NCBI GenBank assembly: GCA_002729885.1
Contig: PBUB01000019.1
Location: 1 to 64,000, forward strand
Direction of reading: 5' to 3'
Length of the DNA stretch: 64,000 nucleotides
Source: Spirochaetaceae bacterium
GTDB taxonomy: Bacteria > Spirochaetota > Leptospiria > Leptospirales > Leptonemataceae
The notes beneath the pieces are model-generated. The model searched no databases and was not told the origin of the DNA. It worked only from the letters and a program-made list of their open reading frames with translations. How positions within the stretch are numbered: the first letter of the stretch is position 1; the number at the start of each line of letters is the position of its first letter. Made by a program: the position numbers and the translations under genes. This document shows positions 56,681 to 64,000 of the stretch, one piece after another.

Positions 56681-58075
56681 ATGGCCGATAGCACAGAAAC
56701 TCTGGAAAAAGTTGAGCTTGTTCAAGGGAACAAGAGTTACAGCGATGTTAACCAGGACATTACGCGCCCTCTAGATACCTTCCCCGAGAAATGGTGGTGG
56801 GGTGCCTTTGCAGTGGCCCTGGGACTTCTGACTCTACTCGTGGTTGAGATTGGATACCTGATCGCCACCGGTATGGGTGTGGTTGGTGTGAACGTTCCAG
56901 TAAGCTGGGGTTCTTTCATTATCACCTTCGTCTTCTGGATTGGTATTGGTCATGCCGGTACCCTGATTTCTGCGATTCTGTATATCTTCCGCCAGGAATG
57001 GAGAACTGCTGTAAACCGCTCCGCTGAAGCCATGACGATTTTCGCTGTGGCCTGCGCCGGTATTTATCCTTTGATCCACGTAGGTCGCCCCTGGTTCACT
57101 TTCTGGCTATTTCCTTACCCCAACGAAAGGGGAACCCTGTGGCCGAACTTCCGCTCCCCACTTCTCTGGGACCTTTTTGCCATCTCTACCTATCTTACCA
57201 TTTCACTGGTATTCTGGTATATGGGTCTTATCCCTGACTTTGCTTCCGTAAGAGATAAGATTAAAGGCGGGGAATGGTTCAACAAGCTGCGTAAGAATGT
57301 TTATTCCGTGCTTTCCATGGGCTGGGTAGGATCGGCTCGCGCCTGGTCTCATTATGAAACTACGGCCATGATTCTAGCCGGACTTTCCGCACCTCTGGTA
57401 CTTTCTGTTCACACTATTGTATCCTTTGACTTTGCTACATCCGTGATTCCCGGATGGCACACCACCATCTTCCCGCCCTACTTTGTGGCAGGAGCGATTT
57501 TTTCCGGATTCGGAATGGTGCTCACTCTTTTGATCCTCATGCGAGAGCTATTCGGGTTCAAGGAGTACATCACCATCAAGCACCTGGAAAACATGGCCAA
57601 AATTACCATGCTGACCGGAACCCTGGTGGGCCTGGCCTACACTACGGAGTTCTTCATCGCCTGGTATTCTGGCTCCAAATTTGAAGGATTCGCATTTATC
57701 AACCGTATGCTCGGACCATACTGGTGGTCCTACTGGATCATGGTATCCTGTAATGTGATTTCTCCGCAGCTGTTCTGGTTCAAAAAGATTCGAACCAATC
57801 CTGTGGCGCTGTGGATCATCAGTATCTTTGTAAACATTGGTATGTGGTTCGAGCGGTATGTAATTGTTGTTACCAGTCTGCATCGGGATTTCCTCCCTTC
57901 CAGCTGGGACCTTTATATCATGACCATTCATGACTTTGGAATTCTGATCGGATCATTCGGATTGTTTTTCACCCTGTTCCTGCTATTCATGAGGTTCTTC
58001 CCCACCATCGCGATGGCAGAGATCAAGACTGTAATGAAAAGCCCGGGCGCCCGGGGCTATGGCGGAGGCCATTAA
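56681..58075 (+). CDS. actC: Alternative complex III subunit ActC, quinol-binding NrfD-like
   Basis: 464 residues with about ten membrane helices in the NrfD/PsrC layout. Motifs [40 protein letters not shown] and [23 protein letters not shown] carry the conserved His and acidic residues of the quinol site and proton path. Integral membrane subunit that oxidises quinol. It starts 22 bases after actB with AGAAAGGGA upstream. Confidence 0.95.
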   Translation: MADSTETLEKVELVQGNKSYSDVNQDITRPLDTFPEKWWWGAFAVALGLLTLLVVEIGYLIATGMGVVGVNVPVSWGSFIITFVFWIGIGHAGTLISAILYIFRQEWRTAVNRSAEAMTIFAVACAGIYPLIHVGRPWFTFWLFPYPNERGTLWPNFRSPLLWDLFAISTYLTISLVFWYMGLIPDFASVRDKIKGGEWFNKLRKNVYSVLSMGWVGSARAWSHYETTAMILAGLSAPLVLSVHTIVSFDFATSVIPGWHTTIFPPYFVAGAIFSGFGMVLTLLILMRELFGFKEYITIKHLENMAKITMLTGTLVGLAYTTEFFIAWYSGSKFEGFAFINRMLGPYWWSYWIMVSCNVISPQLFWFKKIRTNPVALWIISIFVNIGMWFERYVIVVTSLHRDFLPSSWDLYIMTIHDFGILIGSFGLFFTLFLLFMRFFPTIAMAEIKTVMKSPGARGYGGGH

Positions 58076-58099
58076 TCCAGGGACATCTGGCAGGTAATT

Positions 58100-58789
58100 A
58101 TGGAAAAGCTAAACGCTATGACAGAAAAGCTGGAGCAATTCTTCGACCGGTTCTTTGAGAAGCAGTATATTGCCTTCCGGAACCTACTGGACAAAGCTTT
58201 CGAATACACCTATCGCGAAACTCAGAAAGGTGTATTCGGGCTGTTCAACACTCCAGAACAGATTGCGGATGCTGCAAAGAAGACCAAAGAGAAAGGCTTT
58301 ACCAACTTCGATTGCCTTACTCCCTTTCCAGTTCATGGACTGGAATTCGATATGGGCTTTAAGCGATCCAAGTTGCCTTACGTTACTTTCTTCGCAGGCC
58401 TCACTGGATTCACCATCGCATTCCTTTTGCAGTTCATTGTGCATGAGCAGGTAATTCATTACACCATCACACGTGCAATCGATGCCTATCCGAACCTGAA
58501 CTCCTATCCATTGAACATCGGTGGCAAGCCTACCTATAGCTGGCCCGCCATGATCCCTATCTGCTTCGAGCTTACCGTTCTATTTGGCGGCCTGGGCACG
58601 GTAGCAGGACTGTTTATGATTTCCAGGATTCCCAAACCTTTCCGCAAGGTTCTGCATCCTTCCATTACAGATGATAAATTCTGTCTCTGGATTCCGGAAG
58701 ATTCTGCCAACTATGATGAAGAAGGCGTGAAGACATTCATGCAGGAGCTGGGCGCAGAAGAGATAACTTCGGTTAAGGAGTCGGCGTAG
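58100..58789 (+). CDS. actD: Alternative complex III subunit ActD (DUF3341)
   Basis: 229 residues with two membrane helices (VTFFAGLTGFTIAFLLQFIV and MIPICFELTVLFGGLGTVAG) and the DUF3341 domain: GVFGLFNTPEQIADAAKK, FPVHGLEFDMGFKRSKLP, RIPKPFRKVLHP. About 30 extra N-terminal residues precede the family start. Peripheral membrane/structural subunit. It follows actC by 24 bases. Confidence 0.93.
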   Translation: MEKLNAMTEKLEQFFDRFFEKQYIAFRNLLDKAFEYTYRETQKGVFGLFNTPEQIADAAKKTKEKGFTNFDCLTPFPVHGLEFDMGFKRSKLPYVTFFAGLTGFTIAFLLQFIVHEQVIHYTITRAIDAYPNLNSYPLNIGGKPTYSWPAMIPICFELTVLFGGLGTVAGLFMISRIPKPFRKVLHPSITDDKFCLWIPEDSANYDEEGVKTFMQELGAEEITSVKESA

Positions 58790-58801
58790 CCCGGAAATAA
58801 A

Positions 58802-59446
58802 ATGATCGAAAAGGCAACGAATATGAATCCCGTTTCCCGCATTATTACTCTGGCCATGACTTCTGCAATGCTTGTGTTTGTAGCGCAATGCAACTTCGCA
58901 GGAAACGAATCCGGTATCCACTTCTTTCTGGATATGCACGATTCACCGGCTGTGGAATCCCAGGAAGAGGATCCCAGCACACTGGATGAAACATACAATG
59001 GCTCCTATGAAAAGACCATGGGTTCTCTGGAATCATGGGGAGGCCCTGGGTCTGCTTCCAGAACTGCGCCGGAAGGCACGGTAGCCCGAAACAAAGATCC
59101 CTATTTGATTCCGGCAGCAGACTTCGATCAGGCAGCCAATGAGCTCAGAAATCCATTGCGACCTACTAAAGAAGTATTGGAACTGGGACAGAAGAAATTC
59201 AATACCTATTGCTCGGTTTGTCACGGAAATACCGGAATGGGCGATGGCCCTGTTACTCCTAGATTCGACGGGATTCCAGCGCTGGCAGGACCAGAATCCC
59301 TGGTGCTGGACTGGGAAGATGGAAGGTTCTTCCACATTATAACCGTAGGCCGGGCGCGTATGCGACCTTATGCCGCGCAAATCACCGAAGAAGAGCGCTG
59401 GGCTATTATTCATTACATCAAACTGCTTCAGAAGCAGGGACAGTAG
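58802..59446 (+). CDS. actE: Alternative complex III subunit ActE, monohaem lipoprotein cytochrome c
   Basis: 214 residues. Signal with FVAQC lipobox (Cys about 30), an acidic linker, then a c-type cytochrome with one haem motif CSVCHGNTGMGDGPV (about 136-150) and axial Met in GRARMRPYAAQI. Lipid-anchored, periplasmic face of the complex. Two ATGs (58802, 58823) are possible. Six-gene order actABCDEF is canonical. Confidence 0.93.
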   Translation: MIEKATNMNPVSRIITLAMTSAMLVFVAQCNFAGNESGIHFFLDMHDSPAVESQEEDPSTLDETYNGSYEKTMGSLESWGGPGSASRTAPEGTVARNKDPYLIPAADFDQAANELRNPLRPTKEVLELGQKKFNTYCSVCHGNTGMGDGPVTPRFDGIPALAGPESLVLDWEDGRFFHIITVGRARMRPYAAQITEEERWAIIHYIKLLQKQGQ

Positions 59447-59464
59447 AAACAGGAACGATTATCA

Positions 59465-60706
59465 ATGGCAGCAAATCTGGAACAGGACAAACTTAAGTTT
59501 GAATTCCCTCCCCGGCTGAAGCAAATCAGCCTGGCTCTGATTGCGGTGGGACTGATTCTCACAGTAGCTCAGATATTCGTACCATGGCATGGCCATGGAG
59601 AGCAAGTGCCGGGTCACAATCCGCGTCTCTTCCTCTCGATTCTGATGGCTGTGCTGGTGTTCTTGCCGGTGGCCGTGGGTGGCGTGTACTTCACTGCTCT
59701 ACATCATGCCTCTGGCGCTGCCTGGAGTGTTACGGTTCGCAGAATCGCAGAATCCTATTTCTGGTTTCTGCCGGTTATCCTTCTGGCATTGATCGCAGTA
59801 TTCTTTGGCCTGGGCGATGCCTATCATCACTGGGTGGGTAAAGCCGAATCCGACCATCTGATTCACTGGAAAGCCCCGTATCTGAACGAAGCGTTCTTTA
59901 TTGGAAGAAACCTGGTAATTGTTATACTCTGGATTCTGTTTGGACTACTATTCTGGAAGAAATCCACTGCACAGGACAACGACGGAAAGGTTTCCCATAC
60001 AAAGTCCATGATTAAGTGGTCTGCGGGTTTTCTGGTCCTATTTGGACTGTCCTTTTCTATCAGCTCCTGGGATCTTTCCATGAGTCTGGAGCCACACTGG
60101 TTTTCTACCATGTGGGCCGTATACATCTTCGCAGGACTGGCACTGACAACCTTTGCCTCTTTGATCCTCTGGGTGCAGTATCTAAAGGGTCAGGGACTCC
60201 TGGGCGATGCAGTGAATGAGAATCACATCCATGACCTGGGTAAATATCTCTGGGGCCATACCATTTTCTGGGCATACATCGGAATCTGTCAGTATATGCT
60301 GATCTGGTATGCTCATATCCCGGAAGAAACGTATTTCTATAATAACCGATTGTTCACCGATGATATGGGATTCAATGAGTGGAGCTGGGTAAGTCTGGGA
60401 CTTCTGGTGCTTCGATTCTTCATTCCTTTCTTTGCTCTGTTGAAGCGAGAGAACAAGAGAAACATCAAATTCCTGTCGGTGATTGCCTGGGTTGTGATTC
60501 TGGGACAGATCGTGGATATGTACTGGGTGGCCTATCCTACTCTAGAACACGATGCATCCTTTGTTATGTTCTCCTGGTATGAGCTTGGCCCTCTGCTGGC
60601 TCTGGCTGGAGCGTTTATCTTTGTAGTTGGTTCGGCTCTAACCCGAGCAAACCTGGTGCCGGTGAAGGATCCCAAGCTGGAAGAATGCCTCCACATGCAC
60701 CAATGA
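59465..60706 (+). CDS. actF: Alternative complex III subunit ActF, quinol-binding-like
   Basis: 413 residues with about ten membrane helices; NrfD-related but shorter in its conserved sites. Motifs FVPWHGHGEQVPGHN, GGVYFTALHHASGAAW, SWDLSMSLEPHWFSTMWA and WAYIGICQYMLIWYAHIPEE match ActF/quinone-binding subunit 2. Its TGA overlaps the potential ATG of the next gene. AGGAACGATT lies before the ATG, a motif repeated before later genes. Confidence 0.94.
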   Translation: MAANLEQDKLKFEFPPRLKQISLALIAVGLILTVAQIFVPWHGHGEQVPGHNPRLFLSILMAVLVFLPVAVGGVYFTALHHASGAAWSVTVRRIAESYFWFLPVILLALIAVFFGLGDAYHHWVGKAESDHLIHWKAPYLNEAFFIGRNLVIVILWILFGLLFWKKSTAQDNDGKVSHTKSMIKWSAGFLVLFGLSFSISSWDLSMSLEPHWFSTMWAVYIFAGLALTTFASLILWVQYLKGQGLLGDAVNENHIHDLGKYLWGHTIFWAYIGICQYMLIWYAHIPEETYFYNNRLFTDDMGFNEWSWVSLGLLVLRFFIPFFALLKRENKRNIKFLSVIAWVVILGQIVDMYWVAYPTLEHDASFVMFSWYELGPLLALAGAFIFVVGSALTRANLVPVKDPKLEECLHMHQ

Positions 60707-60735
60707 TAGGAACGATTAGAGGGAAAGCGAAAGAA

Positions 60736-61305
60736 ATGCAATCCAAGAAATACATCATATCTGGAATCTTCATACTGGCCACCGTTGCTTGCGGTACCGA
60801 GCCAGCTCCTATCTACAAGGCCACCGCGGATAGCCTGTACAAGGGCTCCATGTACTATGCCAGCTCCGAGTATAACTGCAAGAGCTGCCATGGCACTGCC
60901 TGGGATGGCAATGGGCCGGAGGCAAAAGCATTGAAAGAACAGGGCATCGAAGTGCCATCCTTTGTAGATGCAACAGCTCCTGAAGTAACGCCTGTGGACT
61001 ATTTCAAAACCATGACTGTAGGCACCGATAAAACAGCGGATCTGCCTTCCAAACATGCATTTCAATCGCATACCGATCGTGGACGTTGGGCCATGGCCTA
61101 TTATCTGTATTCGCTGGCGCCGCCACTGGCAGAAAAGGACAGAGCCAAAAGAGAAGCAGCCGTGCACAAGGCAATGCAGGAAGTGGAGCAGGCCTATGCA
61201 TCCAGCAGACGCTGGAACATGGGATATACTCCTCTGAAGGAGCGACCTCAGGCTCCCAAACTGGAAGAAATGAGCGGTTATAACCCGGCTCCATCGGAAG
61301 AGTAA
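60736..61305 (+). CDS. Lipoprotein monohaem cytochrome c next to act genes
   Basis: 189 residues from ATG 60736; ATGs at 60703 (overlapping the actF stop) and in between are alternatives. Lipobox LATVAC, then one haem motif CKSCHGTAWDGNGPE, with methionine ligand candidates in KTMTV and further on. Family pattern of ActE-type monohaem cytochrome c accompanying alternative complex III. It probably relays electrons from the complex toward the downstream CcoN/O/P-like proteins. Confidence 0.88.
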   Translation: MQSKKYIISGIFILATVACGTEPAPIYKATADSLYKGSMYYASSEYNCKSCHGTAWDGNGPEAKALKEQGIEVPSFVDATAPEVTPVDYFKTMTVGTDKTADLPSKHAFQSHTDRGRWAMAYYLYSLAPPLAEKDRAKREAAVHKAMQEVEQAYASSRRWNMGYTPLKERPQAPKLEEMSGYNPAPSEE

Positions 61306-61334
61306 GGCATTAGAAACAGGAATCGATCATAACT

Positions 61335-62819
61335 ATGAAACTACTGAGTAACGACTACAATCGCACAACAGGGCTTTATCTGATCATCTCCACTCTATGG
61401 CTCATTCTGGGTGTTGCCATCCGAGTAGTGAATGAGATTCAGATGATCACTTTTATGCCGGGGCCCGATTCCTATTTCTCCTATGGATATCTGCGTCCCG
61501 TAGGATCCAATCTGCTGATCTTTGGCGGATTGCTGGGATACTTTTTTGCTCTTGGATATCAAATCATTAACGAACGAGCCAGCTCCAAAGTTGATCTGGC
61601 CGGCCTTGCTGCTCTCGGCGCACATCAAACCGCTCTTCTATTCGGCGTTCTAACCATTTTCGCAGGTTACAACACCGGTCGAGAGTACGGAGAATTGAAC
61701 TGGATCGCAGATAATCTGATGATGCTGGTCTTCACTGTCTTTCTTGTACTTCTGCTAATTGCTCTCTGGGGCAAAGAAGATCTAAAATCCTATGAAAAAA
61801 TGGCGGCCGCAACAATCGGCGGAATGCTGCTATTCTATTTCCTGGGTAACTTTGGAATGCCCAACGGCCTTCTGGTAACTACCGCTCCCACATCCGGAGC
61901 CCAGGATGCCCTGGTTGCGGAGATGTATCGCAACGCAGTTCTTACTTTCTTTATCCTGTTCCCACTTTTTACTATGGGATACTACTGGCTGGAAAAGCAC
62001 TATGAGCTTCCTGTATTCAGCGAAGCCACCGTGCATTTTCAAATCGTAGCAGGGGCTGCCCTGGTGCCTCTGGCTGCCGGTGGAGCACTGCTGGGCACGG
62101 CCGATGCAAAAGTATTACAGTACATCGGAACCGGTGCAGCCCTGGCTCTCACCATGTCCCTTCTGGGCGGTGTAGCCAATATCCATTACTCACTTTCGCG
62201 CAGTGGAAAAATCGTGTCCTCGGATCAGGATGGTAAGGCGCTGCGATGGGGCTTGATCCTGGTGGGTATATATCTTTCCGTTCGCTTTATTCTTCAGATC
62301 CCTCTGATTGGGTCCAACTTCCGATATATGGCGTGGAACAACCAGGATCTATATTCCCTGGCATCCACGGCTGTGTTGCCTCTGGCACTGGCTTCTGCGT
62401 ATCTGCTTCTGGGCTACTGGAAAAAGGCATCTACGCCATCGGCCCTCAAGTCATTCGGTAACTTCTTTCTGTATACAGGTATTATTACCTTCCTGGCGGC
62501 CGCTCTGATTCAGGGCTGGATCCAGGCATTCGCGGCCTCATCTCTTACCGGAGAAGGAGCAGAGAAAGCACTGGAGAATCCCGCATGGGCACAGGTTCTA
62601 TTCGCAGGAAGTCTGGAGACGGAAGTAGGAAAGGATGCACTGTTTAGCTATCTATATTCTGTTTATGGCTTTGTATTGCTTGGCCTGGTAATGACTCTCA
62701 TCGGGTCTGTGGCCGGAATCATTGCCGTGTTCGCCGGGTTGTCCGGAAAATCAGCCGCTTACAGCCGACCAAGCGTGGTAACGGAAGCTCCGGTAACCCG
62801 GTCCGCTGAATCGCATTGA
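61335..62819 (+). CDS. CcoN-like membrane protein lacking haem-copper ligands
   Basis: 494 residues with 12 or so membrane helices. The order and spacing of features align with CcoN, the cbb3-oxidase catalytic subunit: RPVGSN (54-59) for RPLH, YRNAVLTFF (198-206) for GHNAVGFF, VHFQIVAG (233-240) for VHFWAL, and a GVANIHYSLSRSG stretch near GMINGLMTLSG. Yet the protein has only five histidines (97, 222, 234, 284, 494), and none is at a metal-ligand position: the haem b His position is Gly57, CuB positions are Arg199 and Ala248/Gly249, and the HVH motif is gone. It cannot bind the oxidase cofactors in the standard way. Confidence 0.8.
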   Translation: MKLLSNDYNRTTGLYLIISTLWLILGVAIRVVNEIQMITFMPGPDSYFSYGYLRPVGSNLLIFGGLLGYFFALGYQIINERASSKVDLAGLAALGAHQTALLFGVLTIFAGYNTGREYGELNWIADNLMMLVFTVFLVLLLIALWGKEDLKSYEKMAAATIGGMLLFYFLGNFGMPNGLLVTTAPTSGAQDALVAEMYRNAVLTFFILFPLFTMGYYWLEKHYELPVFSEATVHFQIVAGAALVPLAAGGALLGTADAKVLQYIGTGAALALTMSLLGGVANIHYSLSRSGKIVSSDQDGKALRWGLILVGIYLSVRFILQIPLIGSNFRYMAWNNQDLYSLASTAVLPLALASAYLLLGYWKKASTPSALKSFGNFFLYTGIITFLAAALIQGWIQAFAASSLTGEGAEKALENPAWAQVLFAGSLETEVGKDALFSYLYSVYGFVLLGLVMTLIGSVAGIIAVFAGLSGKSAAYSRPSVVTEAPVTRSAESH

Positions 62820-62838
62820 GTTTAAGGAATCGAACGTT

Positions 62839-63507
62839 ATGAATTCTCCGTTCAAAACAGTATCTTCAACCGTTATTACAACAGTAGTGGCCGGTCTGGT
62901 GGCATTCGCAGCCAGTATTGTTCTGCCCTTTGGTGGTCCGGATCTTCATGGAAAGCATCAATATACGCATGCTCCGGAAGACATTCTGGTCCTAAAAGGA
63001 CAGGAAGTATACTATCAAGAAGGCTGTCAGTACTGCCACAGCCAGGGAATCCGGGCCCAGGGCTGGGAAATCCTGCGATTCAGCGACGCTGAAAAGCTGG
63101 GTTATTTCCCTGCTCCTCAGGAGCAGGCCAGCCTGTTTTTCACTCCATCGGTGCAGGGTTCTACTCGAATCGGGCCGGACCTGAGCCACGTTGGATTGAA
63201 GATGGACCGGGATGCTCTTCGCAACCTTTTGCAGAGCGACCCATATCAGAACCCCAAGAACCCGCAGTTCGATATGAAGACTGGCAATCATAACTACGCG
63301 TATCTGTTTTCCCAGGATGAACTGGATGCTCTGGCTATGTCCTGGAAGGTCCGATGGATGATGAATTTTGGCCTTCCTCTGAACGATCCCTATCAGCGAT
63401 CTGCTTTTTCTCGACTGGCAGAACAGACTCGCGGGGATGCTCTGGTGGAATACCTGAACTTTCTGGGAAGCCGACAGGCAAACTACGAAGGAGAGTTCTA
63501 TCAATAA
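62839..63507 (+). CDS. CcoO-like monohaem cytochrome c
   Basis: 222 residues: one N-terminal membrane helix (about 14-32), then the CcoO-type haem site GQEVYYQEGCQYCHSQGIR and the following STRIGPDLSHVG that in CcoO contains the axial-Met region. Length and order match the CcoO subunit of cbb3 oxidases. It is the electron-entry partner of the preceding CcoN-like protein. It is 20 bases downstream, with AAGGA before the ATG. Confidence 0.88.
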   Translation: MNSPFKTVSSTVITTVVAGLVAFAASIVLPFGGPDLHGKHQYTHAPEDILVLKGQEVYYQEGCQYCHSQGIRAQGWEILRFSDAEKLGYFPAPQEQASLFFTPSVQGSTRIGPDLSHVGLKMDRDALRNLLQSDPYQNPKNPQFDMKTGNHNYAYLFSQDELDALAMSWKVRWMMNFGLPLNDPYQRSAFSRLAEQTRGDALVEYLNFLGSRQANYEGEFYQ

Positions 63508-63567
63508 GATCCGGGCAAGTGCACCGGCTTTTATGAGATTTCGACGTAGAAGGATCTGGCAAGAATT

Positions 63568-64000
63568 ATGAGTGATAATAGCAAAAGCAAAGCCGTACCG
63601 GGTTGGGTGAATTTCCTGTTCTGGGGAGCGCTGGCCGGAGGAATCCTGGTAGCCATCTTTTCCCAGGGATTTCTAGACCAGTCGGATGCAGTGTCTGTTC
63701 GAGATGACCTGGGTCAGCGGTATGTCGTTCCCAGCATTGATATTATACCTGTGAGAAATGCAGCTGCCATCGAAGCTGGAAAAGAAACCTATGGTAGGGT
63801 CTGTGTAGCCTGCCACGGAGCGAATCTGGAAGGTGGCGTAGGCCCCAGTCTATCTGATAATGAATGGTGGCATCAGCCTGCCGCAGAAACCAATCTTGCC
63901 AAACTGGTAATGAACGGAGTAAGTGCCGGCGAAGCCCTGGGCCCCAATAAGGTTCCTATGCCAGCCAGAGGCGGTCAGCCGCTATCCAACGAAGAGGTAT
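63568..64000 (+). CDS. CcoP-like cytochrome c, cut by window end
   Basis: At least 144 residues, 3' end outside the window. N-terminal membrane helix (WVNFLFWGALAGGILVAIFS) preceded by a VPGW turn as in CcoP, then a c-type haem motif CVACHGANLEGGVGPSLSDNEWWH; GPSLSDNEWW equals the CcoP 'GP.LtD..W' site. A second haem domain, usual in CcoP, may follow beyond 64000. It starts 61 bases after the CcoO-like gene and completes a CcoN-O-P order. Confidence 0.85.
   Translation, partial: MSDNSKSKAVPGWVNFLFWGALAGGILVAIFSQGFLDQSDAVSVRDDLGQRYVVPSIDIIPVRNAAAIEAGKETYGRVCVACHGANLEGGVGPSLSDNEWWHQPAAETNLAKLVMNGVSAGEALGPNKVPMPARGGQPLSNEEV

Overview
The window is about 52% GC and densely packed. It reads as a chromosomal segment of a Gram-negative, didermic spirochaete of the order Leptospirales, closer in base composition to Leptonema or Turneriella than to Leptospira proper. 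This placement is an inference. It rests on loose spirochaetal lipoboxes (for example LAAISC, FVAQC, LATVAC), an adenosylcobalamin ribonucleotide reductase with a C-terminal zinc tail, a 7TMR-DISM/MCP receptor, a class III cyclase and a respiratory chain built on alternative complex III. No rRNA gene, integrase, insertion sequence or prophage is visible; one tRNA gene, tRNA-Arg(UCG), is present.

Layout. 0-9.5 kb: a thioredoxin-like protein and an outer-membrane barrel protein diverge; then nrdJ behind a long, heavily structured leader, lysS on the minus strand, and a membrane-anchored M23 peptidase. 9.5-23.5 kb: carB overlapping an alpha/beta hydrolase with basic tails; a minus-strand operon sppA - membrane protein - surE - TPR protein; a plus-strand pair with a PLP-homeostasis protein; an 825-residue protein with a cyclic-nucleotide-binding-like N-terminus; TPR and uncharacterised genes. 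23.5-31 kb is accessory: lipoproteins, a ribbon-helix-helix/PIN pair whose PIN partner has lost most catalytic acids, a membrane-anchored hydrolase, four small exported proteins (three of them tandem paralogues), a beta-propeller lipoprotein and an array of seven 61-bp tandem repeats. 31-49 kb: serA, a 7TMR-DISM chemoreceptor, tRNA-Arg, pckA, a polysaccharide ABC exporter with a glycosyltransferase, trhO, a lamin-tail lipoprotein, a membrane adenylate cyclase and a degenerate GGDEF protein. 48.7-52.5 kb: clpB and a cmoB-like methyltransferase carrying an in-frame repeat insertion. 52.9-64 kb: one long respiratory operon, actABCDEF, a further cytochrome c, and genes resembling ccoN, ccoO and ccoP; the last runs off the end.

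How the genes work together. The final operon encodes alternative complex III, a quinol:electron-acceptor oxidoreductase, followed by a cbb3-oxidase-like trio. The CcoN-like subunit aligns with CcoN but retains none of the six histidines that bind haem b, haem b3 and CuB, so it cannot be a normal oxidase catalytic subunit. It may be a structural or electron-transfer partner of complex III together with its CcoO- and CcoP-like cytochromes. This is the strongest candidate for an undescribed system here. The second is a repeat family that appears both as the intergenic 61-bp array and as a frame-preserving 63-bp array inside the cmoB-like gene, reminiscent of palindromic elements that insert in frame. 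trhO and the cmoB-like gene together would give both steps of xo5U34 wobble-uridine synthesis.
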